Origin: Fasciola hepatica
Taxonomy: Eukaryota > Platyhelminthes > Trematoda > Plagiorchiida > Fasciolidae
Direction of reading: 5' to 3'
NCBI GenBank assembly: GCA_948099385.1
Contig: CANUEZ040000164.1
Span: forward strand, 2,742,501 to 2,806,500
DNA: 64,000 nt
Shown here piece after piece: positions 10,846 through 21,745 of the stretch (position 1 is the first letter of the stretch; every line of letters starts with the position of its first letter). Below the pieces are notes generated by a model. The model ran no database searches and was not told where the DNA came from. It saw only the letters and a list, made by a program, of their open reading frames with translations. The position numbers and the translations under genes are program-made.

Positions 10846-11577
10846 AGAAGTAACTCTGCCTTGCCCATGCAGGCTGATCCCACTGGAACCGACATGAAGG
10901 AAGCCCAGTGCCCCACTGACAAGGAGTCAGAAGCGAACCCAGTGCCTCACCCTGCCTACCAGCATACCGCCGACTAAGATGTGTCTGACTCCCTATCCCC
11001 AGTTCCGCTTTCACCCAAACGCCCTTTTTTATACCATCTCCCCCATTAGCCTCTAACTCCGGTAGATCTCGCCCCCCGACCACAGACCCCAAGCGGCACA
11101 TCACTTCAGTATTAAACCCGAGCTCCACCCTTATGGCCTCAGAGCCAAGACAAGACCCTGGTACAACCATCAGCCCTCGCCGTACTACTTCCAATCCGTC
11201 CTCTGAGCCGTTGACAAGTGTTGTCACCCGCCGCTCTCGCTCTAACGACTCTACCAACTACCCACCAGCTGCCAGATCATCCGTGACACCTCGTAGTTAT
11301 CCTCATAAGTGCCGCTCCAATCCTCCCATGAGCCTAACTGGTACTCCTACCAGGTCCGCACTTGTTCAAATAATCACTCCATCCGTTGGCTCCCACTCTC
11401 AATCGGCACTTGCTAATAGCGTACTCTCGGACCCCATAGGTGGAAACCAACTGAGCCACCTTCCAGATTCGTCTAACTCCATCGTCCCTGTAAGCAAGAG
11501 TGACCTTCAGGGCCATGCCAGTGCCACTCACCCTTCCATTGCCTCGCACCCCCTTCCACTGTCTTTCCCTCTCTCTG
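10666..11577. repeat. Left arm of inverted repeat IR2 (912 bp)
   Basis: The reverse complement is at 14094-15005; paired coordinates sum to 25,671 throughout, so there are no indels. I noticed one mismatch (gccaat against gccgat near the outer end) and identical 190-codon translations. The outer end touches the IR1 right arm. The arm holds a Penelope-like linker piece (-) followed by the beginning of a CR1-like ORF1 (+). Confidence 0.95.
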
Positions 11578-11783
11578 ATCGCATGGGTCACACCAATCCT
11601 CCATCCCTGTTGCTACCCTATATTCCTTCCTGCCCCCCCCAGACACAAACCCTCCATACTGTAGCCTCAGCATGCCTCCGCTGTTCCTCTCAGTTCTCCT
11701 CCACCAACCCCCATCTAACCCTGGAGTACCACCTACGTACCATAGCTGATACTCCAGGTTCGTACCTGTATCCTGCTTCCTAG
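10850..11783 (+). pseudogene. CR1-like element ORF1, proline/serine-rich
   Basis: The frame from 11133 (MASEPRQDP, 216 codons) is rich in Pro, Ser and Thr and ends at 11783. Codons upstream (about 10,850-11,130) are also proline-rich but carry stops. No RNA-binding motif is evident. It is placed as ORF1 because it lies just upstream of the endonuclease in the same orientation, as the similar proline-rich frames do at 46,909-48,430 and 55,794-57,840. The first part falls in the IR2 left arm and is duplicated in reverse at 14094-14540. ORF1 products of this class are thought to bind element RNA; that is family knowledge, not seen here. Confidence 0.6.
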
Positions 11784-12135
11784 CCCTACATCCCCGCTCA
11801 CCATCTCCCATGGCCCTCATGAGCCTCCAAAACTTTCTAACTTTTGCCGCTCCCTTCCCGCCCCTCGCCTCACACTGAATCAAAGTTGCTGTCTCACATA
11901 CCTCCACCACCACACCGACCTACCGGCTTTATACTGACTCTGCCCAACAGGTAGGGTACCTGCAGTCAAGATCTCGTTTTTATTCTTGACCGGTGTTCTC
12001 CACACCCGTAGCCATATCGCTAGTCGCCCTATGGACCATATCAACAAACTTCCAAACACCTGTCACTGATCGCTCCTCCCTAGACGTCATGTCTTTAGTA
12101 CCCTACACTCTGCACTCCCTCCTGTCCATCCCGCT

Positions 12136-14093
12136 TTGACGGATATTCTAAATCCCTCACTGTGCCACACCATGCCCCCTCCCCCTGTACCGCGTGAGAC
12201 CTATCCGGTCCACATCAGCAGTCTGTTGCACACCCACCGTGTTGATCACCCACAGCGATCGGCGGCGCCTAATGCCAACGCTTCTCCTACTTTCGGCCCC
12301 CCATCCAACATTATCCGCCATCCAGCTTCTACTTACGCTCTACCCCCACTGAGACCCAAATCCTATCGCCACAGCGATCCCAATAGTCTTGCACCTGGTA
12401 TCAATGCTTTGCGCACACTGGCACTGAACTCATTCCTACTAGTTCTTATTACCGCCCGATCAATAATTAGAAAAATAGCGCATCTGCGATCTCTGGCATT
12501 TACCTCAAACGCTGAAATTATACTGGTAACTGAATCCTGGCTGTCAGATGATGCCTCGCCGGACCTCGTTCGCGTAGCTGGATGTCAATGCTTCTCGAAC
12601 ACCCGCCAGTCCAGGCGGGGAGGGGGCTGTTTAGCCTTTGTCAAATGCACTAGCCACGCTAGTGTTATCGACCACCCATCTCTCTCATTGAAGATTCTTT
12701 ACGGCTACCTATTCACGCCTCCGGCCAGAACCTCCTTCCTGGCTGCGCCTACGTCCCCTCGGGTCTAGCGCCTACAAAAATGATTCTGCCGTGTATGTCT
12801 TCACTACAGCGCTTGTCTATCCTGCCAGCGCAAAAATCATTGGGGGTGAACTTAGCCTTCCTTCAACCCACTGGTCTTATACCAGCCCTCCCACCCTCTC
12901 CACCTTCCTTTCTTGTGTCCGTCTTGGTGGATGGACCCAACATGTCTCCTGCCCTATAAGGGGGAACAATATCTTGGACCCTGTATTCTCCATTGATGTT
13001 CCTGATGTGACCACCCAGATTACTGATCACTTCCCATGTAGTGACCACCGTATTTTCAGGTGCAAGTTCGGCTGCCTCAGCCTTTCCAATCCGATGCAAT
13101 CCCTCCCCCTGGACCGACTTCCTACAGTTCCTGTAACTGGCCCCTGACACCCATGAAAAATCGTCCCCTAAACTGGGGCGCCCTTTCTCTCCTACGGACC
13201 CCTCACTTTTGTGAAATCTCTACTCCAACCTCCTACACTGCCTAAATACCGCCAACCCATGTGCCGATCCACGCCCCAATTCCAGCACCTCACGCCTGTC
13301 ACTTTTAGAGCGTAAGCTGTCTAAGCTGCAACTTACCTTCGCTAGATCACACGACTTTACAATTCTCCTGCGCATAAACTAGCTACAACTGAGGCTGCTT
13401 TGCATGGCCGATTCGCATCTGAGAAGGCAGCAGGCTATCGCCCTAGCACACGCCAACAAAACTGGCCACCTTTCCAACCTGCCTAGTAAAAGGTCCAACC
13501 ACTCCAATCTTACCTCGCCCAAATTCTTCATCTACGGCCCATCTACCGCTAATACACCTGCATCTATTTCACAGGCCTTCTATAGGTATTTCTCTTCCTT
13601 CCTTATAAACTGCCCTAATATCTCTCCTCCTACAACCCATCCCTGCACCTCTGCCTTTCTTTCATCGATTCTCTTCACTCATCTTGAAGTTGAAAAATCA
13701 GTTTCCTCTATTAAATCTTCCCCAACACTGGACCCAGATGATCTCCCACCGGCCACCCTCCTTTTTGGTGGTCCTGACATCCCTTTATCGTTACTTTATT
13801 TACACAACACCTCCGTGCTTTGCAGTTTCGACCCCCCTTCCAATAAAAACCTCTGTTACAATTCTGCGCCTCAAAAAGGGGGCACCACACTACCCAGATA
13901 ACTATCGGCCCACCACCCACACCCCAGTAGTCTGCAAAATAATGGGGAGAATTATCAAAAACACATTGTTCAGTACCTCTTATCCAACAACCTGCTAAAC
14001 CGTGGTCCGAAAGGCTTCTTAAACTCCCGCTCCTGCTCTTCCTGCCAGCTGGACTTTCTCGACGTCTTGTCATCTGCCGCCGAAGCCGGCGAA
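12136..14093 (+). pseudogene. CR1-like element ORF2: AP endonuclease and truncated RT
   Basis: The endonuclease appears in pieces: EIILVTESWLSDD and RRGGGCLAFVK in the 12136-12768 frame, then GGWTQHVSCPIRGNNILD and the SDH motif (CSDHRIF) in 12791-13147. The catalytic AGDFN motif is degraded (GGELSLPSTHWSY). A linker with stops follows. The RT starts in 13404-13901 (SPTLDPDDLPPATLLFGGPD), shifts frame to KKGAPHYPDNYRP (about 13,870-13,910), and stops short at FLNSRSCSSCQLDFLDVL (about 14,015-14,070). KAFDR and FADD boxes are absent because the IR2 right arm begins at 14094. Several frameshifts and stops make it a pseudogene. Confidence 0.85.
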
Positions 14094-15005
14094 CAGAGAG
14101 AGGGAAAGACAGTGGAAGGGGGTGCGAGGCAATGGAAGGGTGAGTGGCACTGGCATGGCCCTGAAGGTCACTCTTGCTTACAGGGACGATGGAGTTAGAC
14201 GAATCTGGAAGGTGGCTCAGTTGGTTTCCACCTATGGGGTCCGAGAGTACGCTATTAGCAAGTGCCGATTGAGAGTGGGAGCCAACGGATGGAGTGATTA
14301 TTTGAACAAGTGCGGACCTGGTAGGAGTACCAGTTAGGCTCATGGGAGGATTGGAGCGGCACTTATGAGGATAACTACGAGGTGTCACGGATGATCTGGC
14401 AGCTGGTGGGTAGTTGGTAGAGTCGTTAGAGCGAGAGCGGCGGGTGACAACACTTGTCAACGGCTCAGAGGACGGATTGGAAGTAGTACGGCGAGGGCTG
14501 ATGGTTGTACCAGGGTCTTGTCTTGGCTCTGAGGCCATAAGGGTGGAGCTCGGGTTTAATACTGAAGTGATGTGCCGCTTGGGGTCTGTGGTCGGGGGGC
14601 GAGATCTACCGGAGTTAGAGGCTAATGGGGGAGATGGTATAAAAAAGGGCGTTTGGGTGAAAGCGGAACTGGGGATAGGGAGTCAGACACATCTTAGTCG
14701 GCGGTATGCTGGTAGGCAGGGTGAGGCACTGGGTTCGCTTCTGACTCCTTGTCAGTGGGGCACTGGGCTTCCTTCATGTCGGTTCCAGTGGGATCAGCCT
14801 GCATGGGCAAGGCAGAGTTACTTCTCAGCGGGGGAAGCATTTCCCATTGGACAGGGTTTTACCAGGGAATATCTTAACATCCTTATTCGGCGAAATGGCA
14901 GCAATTGTCAACTTGTCCGAAAAATCCCCCAGAGCACATTTGGAAAACACAAGTTGGCGAAAAAGCTCGTTTTCAGTGATTCTTAATCATGCCGATACAA
15001 CACAA
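14094..15005. repeat. Right arm of inverted repeat IR2 (912 bp)
   Basis: Exact-looking mirror of 10666-11577. At the inner junction the CR1-like RT (reading ...SSAAEAG at about 14,070-14,093) switches directly to the antisense of ORF1. Both sides share ctctctgNtcgc around the breakpoint, a short microhomology compatible with fold-back or template switching. Confidence 0.95.
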
Positions 15006-15086
15006 TATATAGGACTAGATGCATAAATGATACAGTCAACAAAAATCGTGTCAGGGATCATCGTTCACACCTAGTGTGGTACAGGA

Positions 15087-15556
15087 TTATCCGGAAACCA
15101 GGTGTGAATGGACTAACACGTTCTCAACATGTAAGCTTTCGGACGTTCGTGGACCTGACGTTGGGTGGTGAGTGGGCCAGGGTAGATTGAGTGCATGCAC
15201 AAATTTCTTTTGAGCACATAAAGGGGGGTTGTGGAGGCGAATCCCGACCGCTTCCGCTGTGGCCAAGAGGCGACTTCTCACCGATCTTGAAAGCCGACCT
15301 CGGACCCTATACAGGGGGCGGAATGCTTGATCCACGTTCACCATGTGATTAGTTTCAGCTAGGTGTGAAACGACTGCGCTGGTAATTGACCTAATTGTTC
15401 CAGTCCTCAACCACGCTGGATGATGCTCACGGATGCATTCAGACAAGCGTCTGGTCGTGAGGCCGATATACGTTGTTCCACAGGAACAAATGAAAGAATA
15501 CACACAAAATGTGTTGTATTGGCATGAATAAGAACCACTGAAAACGAGCTTGTTCG
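15087..15556 (-). pseudogene. Penelope-like element GIY-YIG endonuclease fragment
   Basis: The minus-strand frame contains VYSFICSCGTTYIGLTTRRL followed by REHH, then SAVVSHLAETNHMV. That is the GIY-YIG core of Penelope-like elements with the Cys-X-Cys and His residues typical of them. The frame stays open for about 139 codons to a stop at 15087, ending after an FVHALNLPWP tail. The reading frame continues upstream to about codon -12 (QYNTF), and the 47 bp at 15,508-15,556 are shared with the IR2 arm tips. The RT domain is absent: upstream the sequence changes to a CR1-like ORF1 piece. Known role of the family: nicking of target DNA to prime reverse transcription. Confidence 0.75.
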
Positions 15557-16093
15557 CCGAATTGTCAACTTATTGCTAATTAATTCTCTAGCTTTTAGGT
15601 GGTCCATGAATTGGGAAAACAGTGGGCGACTATGTCGCTGGAACGTTTTACGTAGCCACCGCAATGGCATCTATGGTGAGCCATATTACTCGAAATGAGT
15701 ATGTTTTTCAATAAGGAAAGCGGCAAGCGGTCTGGAACACTAAAAAACACTGCAATCTTGGAGTTGGCAATGCGGCGGTTATGTCACTCGATATGTAGTC
15801 GAGGAGATGTCTCACCGAATCGAAGTTCTTGGGCGATATATTGGCTGCAGGATCAAGGAGAGCAGTCAGGGCCAAAAACTTTGAAAGGATTTCATCAGTC
15901 AGCTCGACCTCGTTTCTAATTTCAGCGAAACTCTGCTTAAGGTCATTAGGACTATTAGAAGCTTCACCGTCGATGTTAACGACGGCGACAGAGCACGGCC
16001 TGGTTTTTGGGAGGGGTTGGGTGTGTTTGGATTTGCCAGCTTTAGCGATACGGATTTTCCGAGTATTGGTTGGGGACCGGAATGGCATGACAA
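15519..16093 (-). pseudogene. CR1-like ORF1 N-terminal fragment
   Basis: Minus-strand frames here resemble the start of ORF1 of the element at 57,132-57,840. VPDRLPLS occurs in both (about 15,712-15,740 and 57,600-57,640). The frame 15407-15670 reads LRKTFQRHSRPLFSQFMD, close to ILRKRSHRNMCPLLFQFLEE in the other copy, followed by IRRTSSF against IARSTSF. A frameshift near 15,750 breaks the reading between LTDEILSKFLALTALLDP and VPDRLPLS. No separate domain is known to me. The element is truncated into the Penelope-like piece just downstream. Confidence 0.6.
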
Positions 16094-16685
16094 TTAAAAA
16101 TGTATGACGAAGGTGCGGAGGTAGCAGGAATTCGGTGAAATAGACAGATACAGGCTAAAGTTCTCAGCAGACCGTGAGTGTACGAGGGTGCTGTATGCGC
16201 ACAGGTCTAGGTTAGACCTATGCAACAATGCGGTATAGGAGGTGAGCCATATAGCTCACTTCATATATAGTTGGGATTAGGAGACTTGGGACGATGAGGA
16301 ATAGTGAGATAGTAGAATTTTGCTGCGCAGAATTCACAGATGCAACCCACACCGGATACGGTAGGTACTCAACTGTTGCTTGGATCATAACAGTAGGATG
16401 TGCAGGGAGGTATATTTTAGATATAAGATGTATGGACCTGGTGGAACGAGAGCGCGCTCTTATGGGAGAAGAACAATAAGTGGAGACAAAATGGAACAGA
16501 AACTTCGGAGGGTGCACCGGTGGATGCGTGGCGAGAATAAGGTAGGAGTTGGGTTATAGCGAGGGGGATGTAAAAACGGTAGATGGATCTTATTGTGGCG
16601 AGAATCAGGGAAGATTTTTAGGTAAGCCATGTAGAACGTTAATAAATGGAATCGAAGCAGTGAATAACCAATATAGTCTATAACT
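16094..16685. other. No recognisable gene
   Basis: Only short open frames, none with a family I know. It separates the CR1-like/Penelope fragments from the integrase end of the minus-strand BEL/Pao element and may include that element's 3' LTR, which I cannot delimit. Confidence 0.4.
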
Positions 16686-19575
16686 TTAACTCGCGATCAG
16701 TACTAGCTGCTGCCCGGTGGTGTGCTGCATTTGGTTACACGACCAGGTCACTATTTCAGGTAATGAAGTGATAAATTCTAGATTGGACGCAGCCGTAGGT
16801 CTAAAAAGTGATATAAGCAAGAAAGAAAACGAGACAACCTGAATTTCACGTCGGGGTGTCCACGAACTTGCCTTGGTCAAGTTTCTAACTTCTTCCCACT
16901 CTTGCTCCACAAGGGCTCGGAATAGTCCACCCCAGAGTCACTCTACATTCTGGAAGCAAGGCCAAGTAATGTTTGCCCGCTGGGGCGTTGCTTCTCGTAC
17001 GATGTACACAACGTCGGATTTCGCGTTCCACAGTCACTCCCCCTCTCAGCGACCGAAAACATTTTCGGATGACGCTCGTCACATGACTTTCCCCTGTATA
17101 TCCATCCACAGCGTGAATGTGTTGAGTCATTGGCTCCATCACATGTCGAGCCGTCGGCAATATGGGGTACTTCGTGTCAAAGCTCAGGCGGGGGTTGGCC
17201 AGCCTACCATCTACCCGTAGTAGTCCAATAAAATGTTTCGGGTTTAAATGCTTCAAGTTGCCTCTCGGAGATGATATTCTTTTGTCGATTGTTCCCGCTT
17301 CTTTCGCCTCTCGAGTTCTCGAGTGAAAGCCTCCCGTTGTATGATCCTGAATATATCGTGTTCTGCGGCTCGTAGTTCATCAGGGATTACCGGACCCACT
17401 TGTATGCGGCTGGATGGGCTGATCCCTTTCATGACTGGCAAAAGTCTCTTGAATCTGGCCAAACAAATTAAAGCACGGAGTGTCATCGTCCAGGAGGAAA
17501 ACCCAATCAATCGTGACAAAATGAATATCGCTTTGACAACTGTGGCCGTCATCACAAAGCCTCAGATCTCCAGTCCCAATTCCGAAGGGGGTCTCATTTC
17601 ATAAATGGGCCGGTCCTGTTCAGGCATTTGCAAGATTCTCGGTCCTCCCATCCATGTGTCCGTTTGAAGGAAGTTGGCCGCGCCTCCGGAGCACAGATCG
17701 GCTGGGTTATCAACATTTTTCAGCTGGTTCCTGGCCGTTTTGTCGTGGATGATCGCGAGCCGATTATCAACGGAAGAACTAAAACGGCCCCTGAAGTTGT
17801 TATTGTAGTACAGTACTATCATCGAGTCTGTCCAGAAAATATACTGTCAAGTATAGGAGTCAAGAGGTCTCCTTACCACCTGTATCGCCCTGACTGCTAA
17901 TACTGCTGCGCTGAGCTCAAGGAGCAGGATCAAAACCTATTTCAGCGGGGCAATGCGGGCTTTTGCAAACAGGATCCTCGTAGTATGTTGTCCATCTTCA
18001 GTGCACCGTCGTCCGTGTATCACGGCTCCGTAACAGAGTTCGGATGCATCCAAAAAGGCATGTAGCCCTCCGGTCTATGTTGTATGACCAGAAGGCAAGC
18101 CTCGTGGAATCTGTATGTCTCCTAGTTTCTTTAATGTGTTTAGGAATTCTTCCAATTACAGATGTTCTTCTCGGTCCAGTGGCCGATCCCCATCGAGTTT
18201 CTTACTGCGGAGCCGCTGCAGCAGGGTCTTTCCGAGCAGCAATCAGGAAGAGATAAAACCAAGCGGACAGAACGAGCTAGAGACCGCAGATAGTATAATC
18301 TGTAGAGATACTGGTTGGTCGGAAACGTTGAGCTCGAGAATTAAGTCCTCCGTTTCCGCATTCCATTGCATTCCGAGCATGCTTCCGGTAGGGTGTGCAC
18401 AGCCGTCCAGATCTCGAACTCTTTCAGCACTCTCGTGGTACGGAATGGCTTTGAGCACTTCTGGAGCCATTTTATGCGATGGAAGCCGCCCTCTTCTAGC
18501 AATCTTGTTAGGACTCTGAACTGCACCAGGGCCGAGTCTACATCATCGAATGACCCAAGATAGTCGTCAACGTAGAAGTTCCTGCTGGAGCTATCCACCC
18601 CCAACCGGTGGACCAAGGTTCCTTGTTTGTTTGCCGTTTCTCGAAGGGCGTAGTTCGCACAAAACGGTGGTGATATGCCTCGAAAGGGTTGACGGTCATT
18701 ACACAATTTATCACTGCTTTGTTCAGGTTGTTCTGCTCCTACCATAGAAAGAACAACGCAGCTCGTTCTTCTACCGGCATTTTTACCTGGTGAACCACAT
18801 CCATGACGTCGGCGGACAAGGCCACTCTGCCCATTCTGAGACGGCACAAAACTTCGATCAAAAGCGTGGTCCAGTCAGACCTCTGCGACACGCGATCGCT
18901 TACAGACTTGCCCTGGAAATTGGCTGCAAAATCGAAGAATACCCACAGCTTTTTGGCTTTCTTGAGGCGAAGAACTGGGTGGTGAGGTAGATACTAGTTC
19001 CTCTTCCAGTAGTCGGCGGTTGCGGGCACCCTTTCAACGTGGCCAAGGGCTTCGTTTTGCTTCATTTATTCTGCAAATCGTTCCCACAGATCCTTGTCTC
19101 GAAAGAACTGTTCTCACAATCGTAGTAGTCTTTGCGGCGCATAATTTCTGTTATCAACCCAAGGGTCTGCTAGTGTGCACCATGGGCGGGGAATCTCGAG
19201 CTGATTTTGAGGCCTATATTTCCTTGTCGCACTGTTTGCAAGGCAAATTTGCCCTCTGGACACAACGACAGACTTTTATCTTTGATTTCCTGAAACTCAT
19301 GTTTATGCATCAGTTGCATTTGATACTCTTTGCGGTCCTTTCCAGATGATACGTAACTCATGGAGCCGCGACCCCCTACTGGACCATATAATATCCATCC
19401 TAGTGCTGTGCTTGCGGCATAAGGTGCCTGTCTGTTGCTCATTGTCTGGTCCGGTACCCAATGTGTCTCTGGCACGTCGCAGCCTGTAGGGAGATCCACC
19501 TCGTCGTCCTCCTTGTCCTCAGCGGTTATATCCCGCGGGTGGGGCCATATAGCCAAAATTGCGTTCAGCGGCCTT
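16686..19575 (-). pseudogene. BEL/Pao pol remnant: protease-RT linker, RT, RNase H, integrase
   Basis: Read on the minus strand from 19,556: EVDLPTGCDVPETHWVPDQ and ALGWILYGPVGG mark the linker between protease and RT. RT follows in broken frames: VFFDFAANFQGKSVSDRV (about 18,900-18,965), VALSADVMDVVHQ, then PPFCANYALRETANKQG and NFYVDDYLGSFDD, the YVDD box, at about 18,555-18,580. RNase H end: IVLYYNNNFRGRFSSSVDNR and NPAD in 17562-17822. Integrase: zinc-binding region with GLLRVDGRL, two His (PTARHVM, MTQHIH) and RRCVHRTRSNAP in 16885-17256. The integrase core beyond is lost or unreadable (16686-16910). Frameshifts and stops break it at least six times. Confidence 0.88.
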
Positions 19576-19760
19576 GTGCTTGTATGGTGAGATTGGCCTC
19601 CGTCAGTTCGATTTGCTCGTTATTGTCTACGGAGATGAGCTGTGACCTCAAACGGCTGGCAGTCGTTGTTTGTGTCCCGCCCACCGCGCCCAATGTAAAA
19701 AACAAAAACTGGAAATCATTCTCAGTATTCTGCATGCTCTGCGAATTTGACTGTAGTTTG
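19576..19760 (-). pseudogene. BEL/Pao protease segment, copy A of the tandem array
   Basis: The minus-strand translation matches the cleaner copies at 21167-21451 and 22883-23176: NDFQFLFFTLGAVGGTQTTT then SRLRSQLISVDNNEQIELTE. This is the region of Pao pol between the DSGSDTT protease site and the EVDLPTGCD linker. In copy A it runs directly into the linker and RT at 19,575, so copy A preserves the original downstream junction, while the third copy preserves the upstream one. Confidence 0.7.
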
Positions 19761-20029
19761 CATTACTTTGAAGAGCTCGACCATAAGCCACACTGTTCAC
19801 ATTTGTTTATCCATGTGAGACGTTAGAATTTGGCCTTGAGCCGTCTCTAGCTGTCGTGCTTGAGCCACGGGTATTTGAACCTTTGGGTTTTACAGCGAAG
19901 TCTATTTGGCTGCATACTTGATGTTTGTGTATAAATTTACCCTTTGTGCATTTCAATTTAGTACCGTGGAAACTAAGAATCAATCCTATTCTGGTTTTGG
20001 GATTCGTTTGAATTGGCTACGCATTGTTT

Positions 20030-20640
20030 GATTTGCGAGAGTTGACCTTCACCTAGTACGGAGCCTCGCAATAATCCACTAGGGATGTTTTTTTAATTTG
20101 GAATTCCTTCACCTATTCCGAAGTGAAATATCCTGCCGGTAAGGGTTTTCTCCGCCCATTCCTGAATCTACCGATTCAAAAGTAATAGCCTCAAACCGAT
20201 GGAACGAAGCCGACCGTTAAACGAGTCAAATGCTTTGCTCAAGCCAAGATAACATTTATATACCTGTATAGCCTCATCCACCCTTCGAATGTCTTTGTCC
20301 AGGAAGCTCAGGTGGTCGGTTAAGCGCTACCTGTGTTTTAGAAATTTATGCTGAGCTGGGCAAAACAGAAATCGGTAGTAAGTGCACGCAGACGTGAGCC
20401 CGGATGTTCTTCTCTGGCGTTGCATGAAATGTGTGTCAGGTTACCAGGTCTGTAGCTTCCCGTTTCAGAGTCGGATCCGCCTTTATGCCTAGCTGCCACT
20501 ACTGCCCTTTCCCAGTCTCGGGACAAGCTTCCACGGTCCAAAGTGGCCTTAAATAACTCTTGTATCGCGGAGGATGGGGTACCTTCCAGCAGCTTAGTGA
20601 TGGCACAGTGGAGACTGTAACAACCGGTCTTGGAAAATCC
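20030..20640 (-). pseudogene. Fragment of a different non-LTR reverse transcriptase, unit A
   Basis: The minus-strand frame 20338-20541 reads GSLSRDWERAVVAARHKGGS then TGSYRPGNLTHISCNARE, the classic start of a non-LTR RT (DW, HKGG, YRP-LT-I-C). Downstream in shifted frames come YLGLSKAFDSFNGRL (about 20,205-20,250) and SGLLRGSVLG (about 20,060-20,090). The motif style (HKGG, NYRPVSLT type) differs from the CR1-like elements here, so it belongs to another lineage. No FADD box remains. It is an insertion inside the duplicated unit. Confidence 0.75.
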
Positions 20641-20689
20641 CCCTTCAACCCTCGCGATTCAGTGTTTTCCCCAACATCACTCATTTGCC

Positions 20690-21291
20690 CGTACTATTGA
20701 CTTGTCTTTACGAACTGGTTGTTTCTACGGTCCAATTGTTGTTTTTTCGCACCAAGAGCGCTACTTCGGCACATCCTTGTTCAGGACCCGCGTGACGCAC
20801 GTGCTGTTTGCTCACACGCTGCTATTCGGTTTCTCGTTGTTGAGTCCTTGTGATCGTATTATTGAGGTTTGTATATTGTTTATGTCATTGTTTATTGTGA
20901 TAATCTAGTATCGTAGAATATCACGGATAATCGTCTTTTGATTTCGGGATCCGCTGCAAATTTGGCTACGCATTGCTCAAACGTTCGTTACAATACTCAA
21001 TAGATCAATTTGGAACGAGGAAAAACAAGCAAAGCTCCTAAAAGGGGATCGAAAACATTGGAATCCGGACAAGAAGTAGCACGGCAAGCCTCTGGGGAGG
21101 TTTTGGGTACATTTGATTCCCTAGTTATTATTAGATCGCCTAGTTCTGTCATTGCTAGTTCATGTGTTAATGAGAGCAATATGGATCGTAACGATTTTGA
21201 TTTATATAGGCTGAGAATACTAGACCTAGAACAACAGTTACTATCGGCTGGACTACAGGCACAGGAAGCAGAAAAGAAGTGTACACAGAAA
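20690..21291 (+). pseudogene. BEL/Pao leader and gag N-terminus, unit A
   Basis: The frame from 21010 reads KRGSKTLESGQEVARQASGE then LYRLRILDLEQQLLSAGLQA. The same gag start is seen on the minus strand near 24,780-24,970 (RKGSKHLESGQKV, FDLEQQLLS) and on the + strand near 30,064-30,330 (GPKTGQEVTRQVTREHSG). The 300 bp before it also align with those other two copies (RGSV-like and TACG-ATT blocks) and probably include the LTR end and primer-binding site, which I cannot delimit. The orientation is opposite to the host BEL/Pao element. It is cut at the unit boundary after about 100 codons. Confidence 0.65.
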
Positions 21292-21295
21292 GTGC

Positions 21296-21454
21296 TTGTA
21301 TGGTGAGATTGGCCTCCGTCAGTTCGATTTGCTCGTTATTGTCTACGGAGATGAGCTGTGACCTCAAACGGCTGGCAGTCGTTGTTTGTGTCCCGCCCAC
21401 CGCGCCCAATGTAAAAAACAAAAACTGGAAATCATTCTCAGTATTCTGCATGCT
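21296..21454 (-). pseudogene. BEL/Pao protease segment, copy B of the tandem array
   Basis: Same LGAVGGTQTTTASRLRSQL stretch as copy A and the third copy, without a frameshift in this part. It ends at the unit boundary (21,292), where the sequence turns into the antisense of a Pao gag start rather than into RT. Confidence 0.7.
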
Positions 21455-21745
21455 CTGCGAATTCGACTGTAGTTGGCATTACTTTGAAGAGCTCGTCCAT
21501 AAGCCACACTGTTCACATTTGTTTATCCATGTGAGACGTTAGAATTTGGCCTTGAGCCGTCTCTAGCTGTCGTGCTTGAGCCACGGGTATTTGAACCTTT
21601 GGGTTTTACAGCGAAGTCTATTTGGCTGCATACTTGATGTTTGTGTATAAATTTACCCTTTGTGCATTTCAATTTAGTACCGTGGAAACTAAGAATCAAT
21701 CCTATTCTAGTTTTGGGATTCGTTTGAATTGGCTACGCATTGTTT

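Noticed and set aside
14414..14986. 190-codon frame on the + strand (and its mirror at 10685-11257) as a gene
   Set aside because: It is mostly the antisense of the proline-rich ORF1; only its last 60 codons have a tentative Penelope-like reading.
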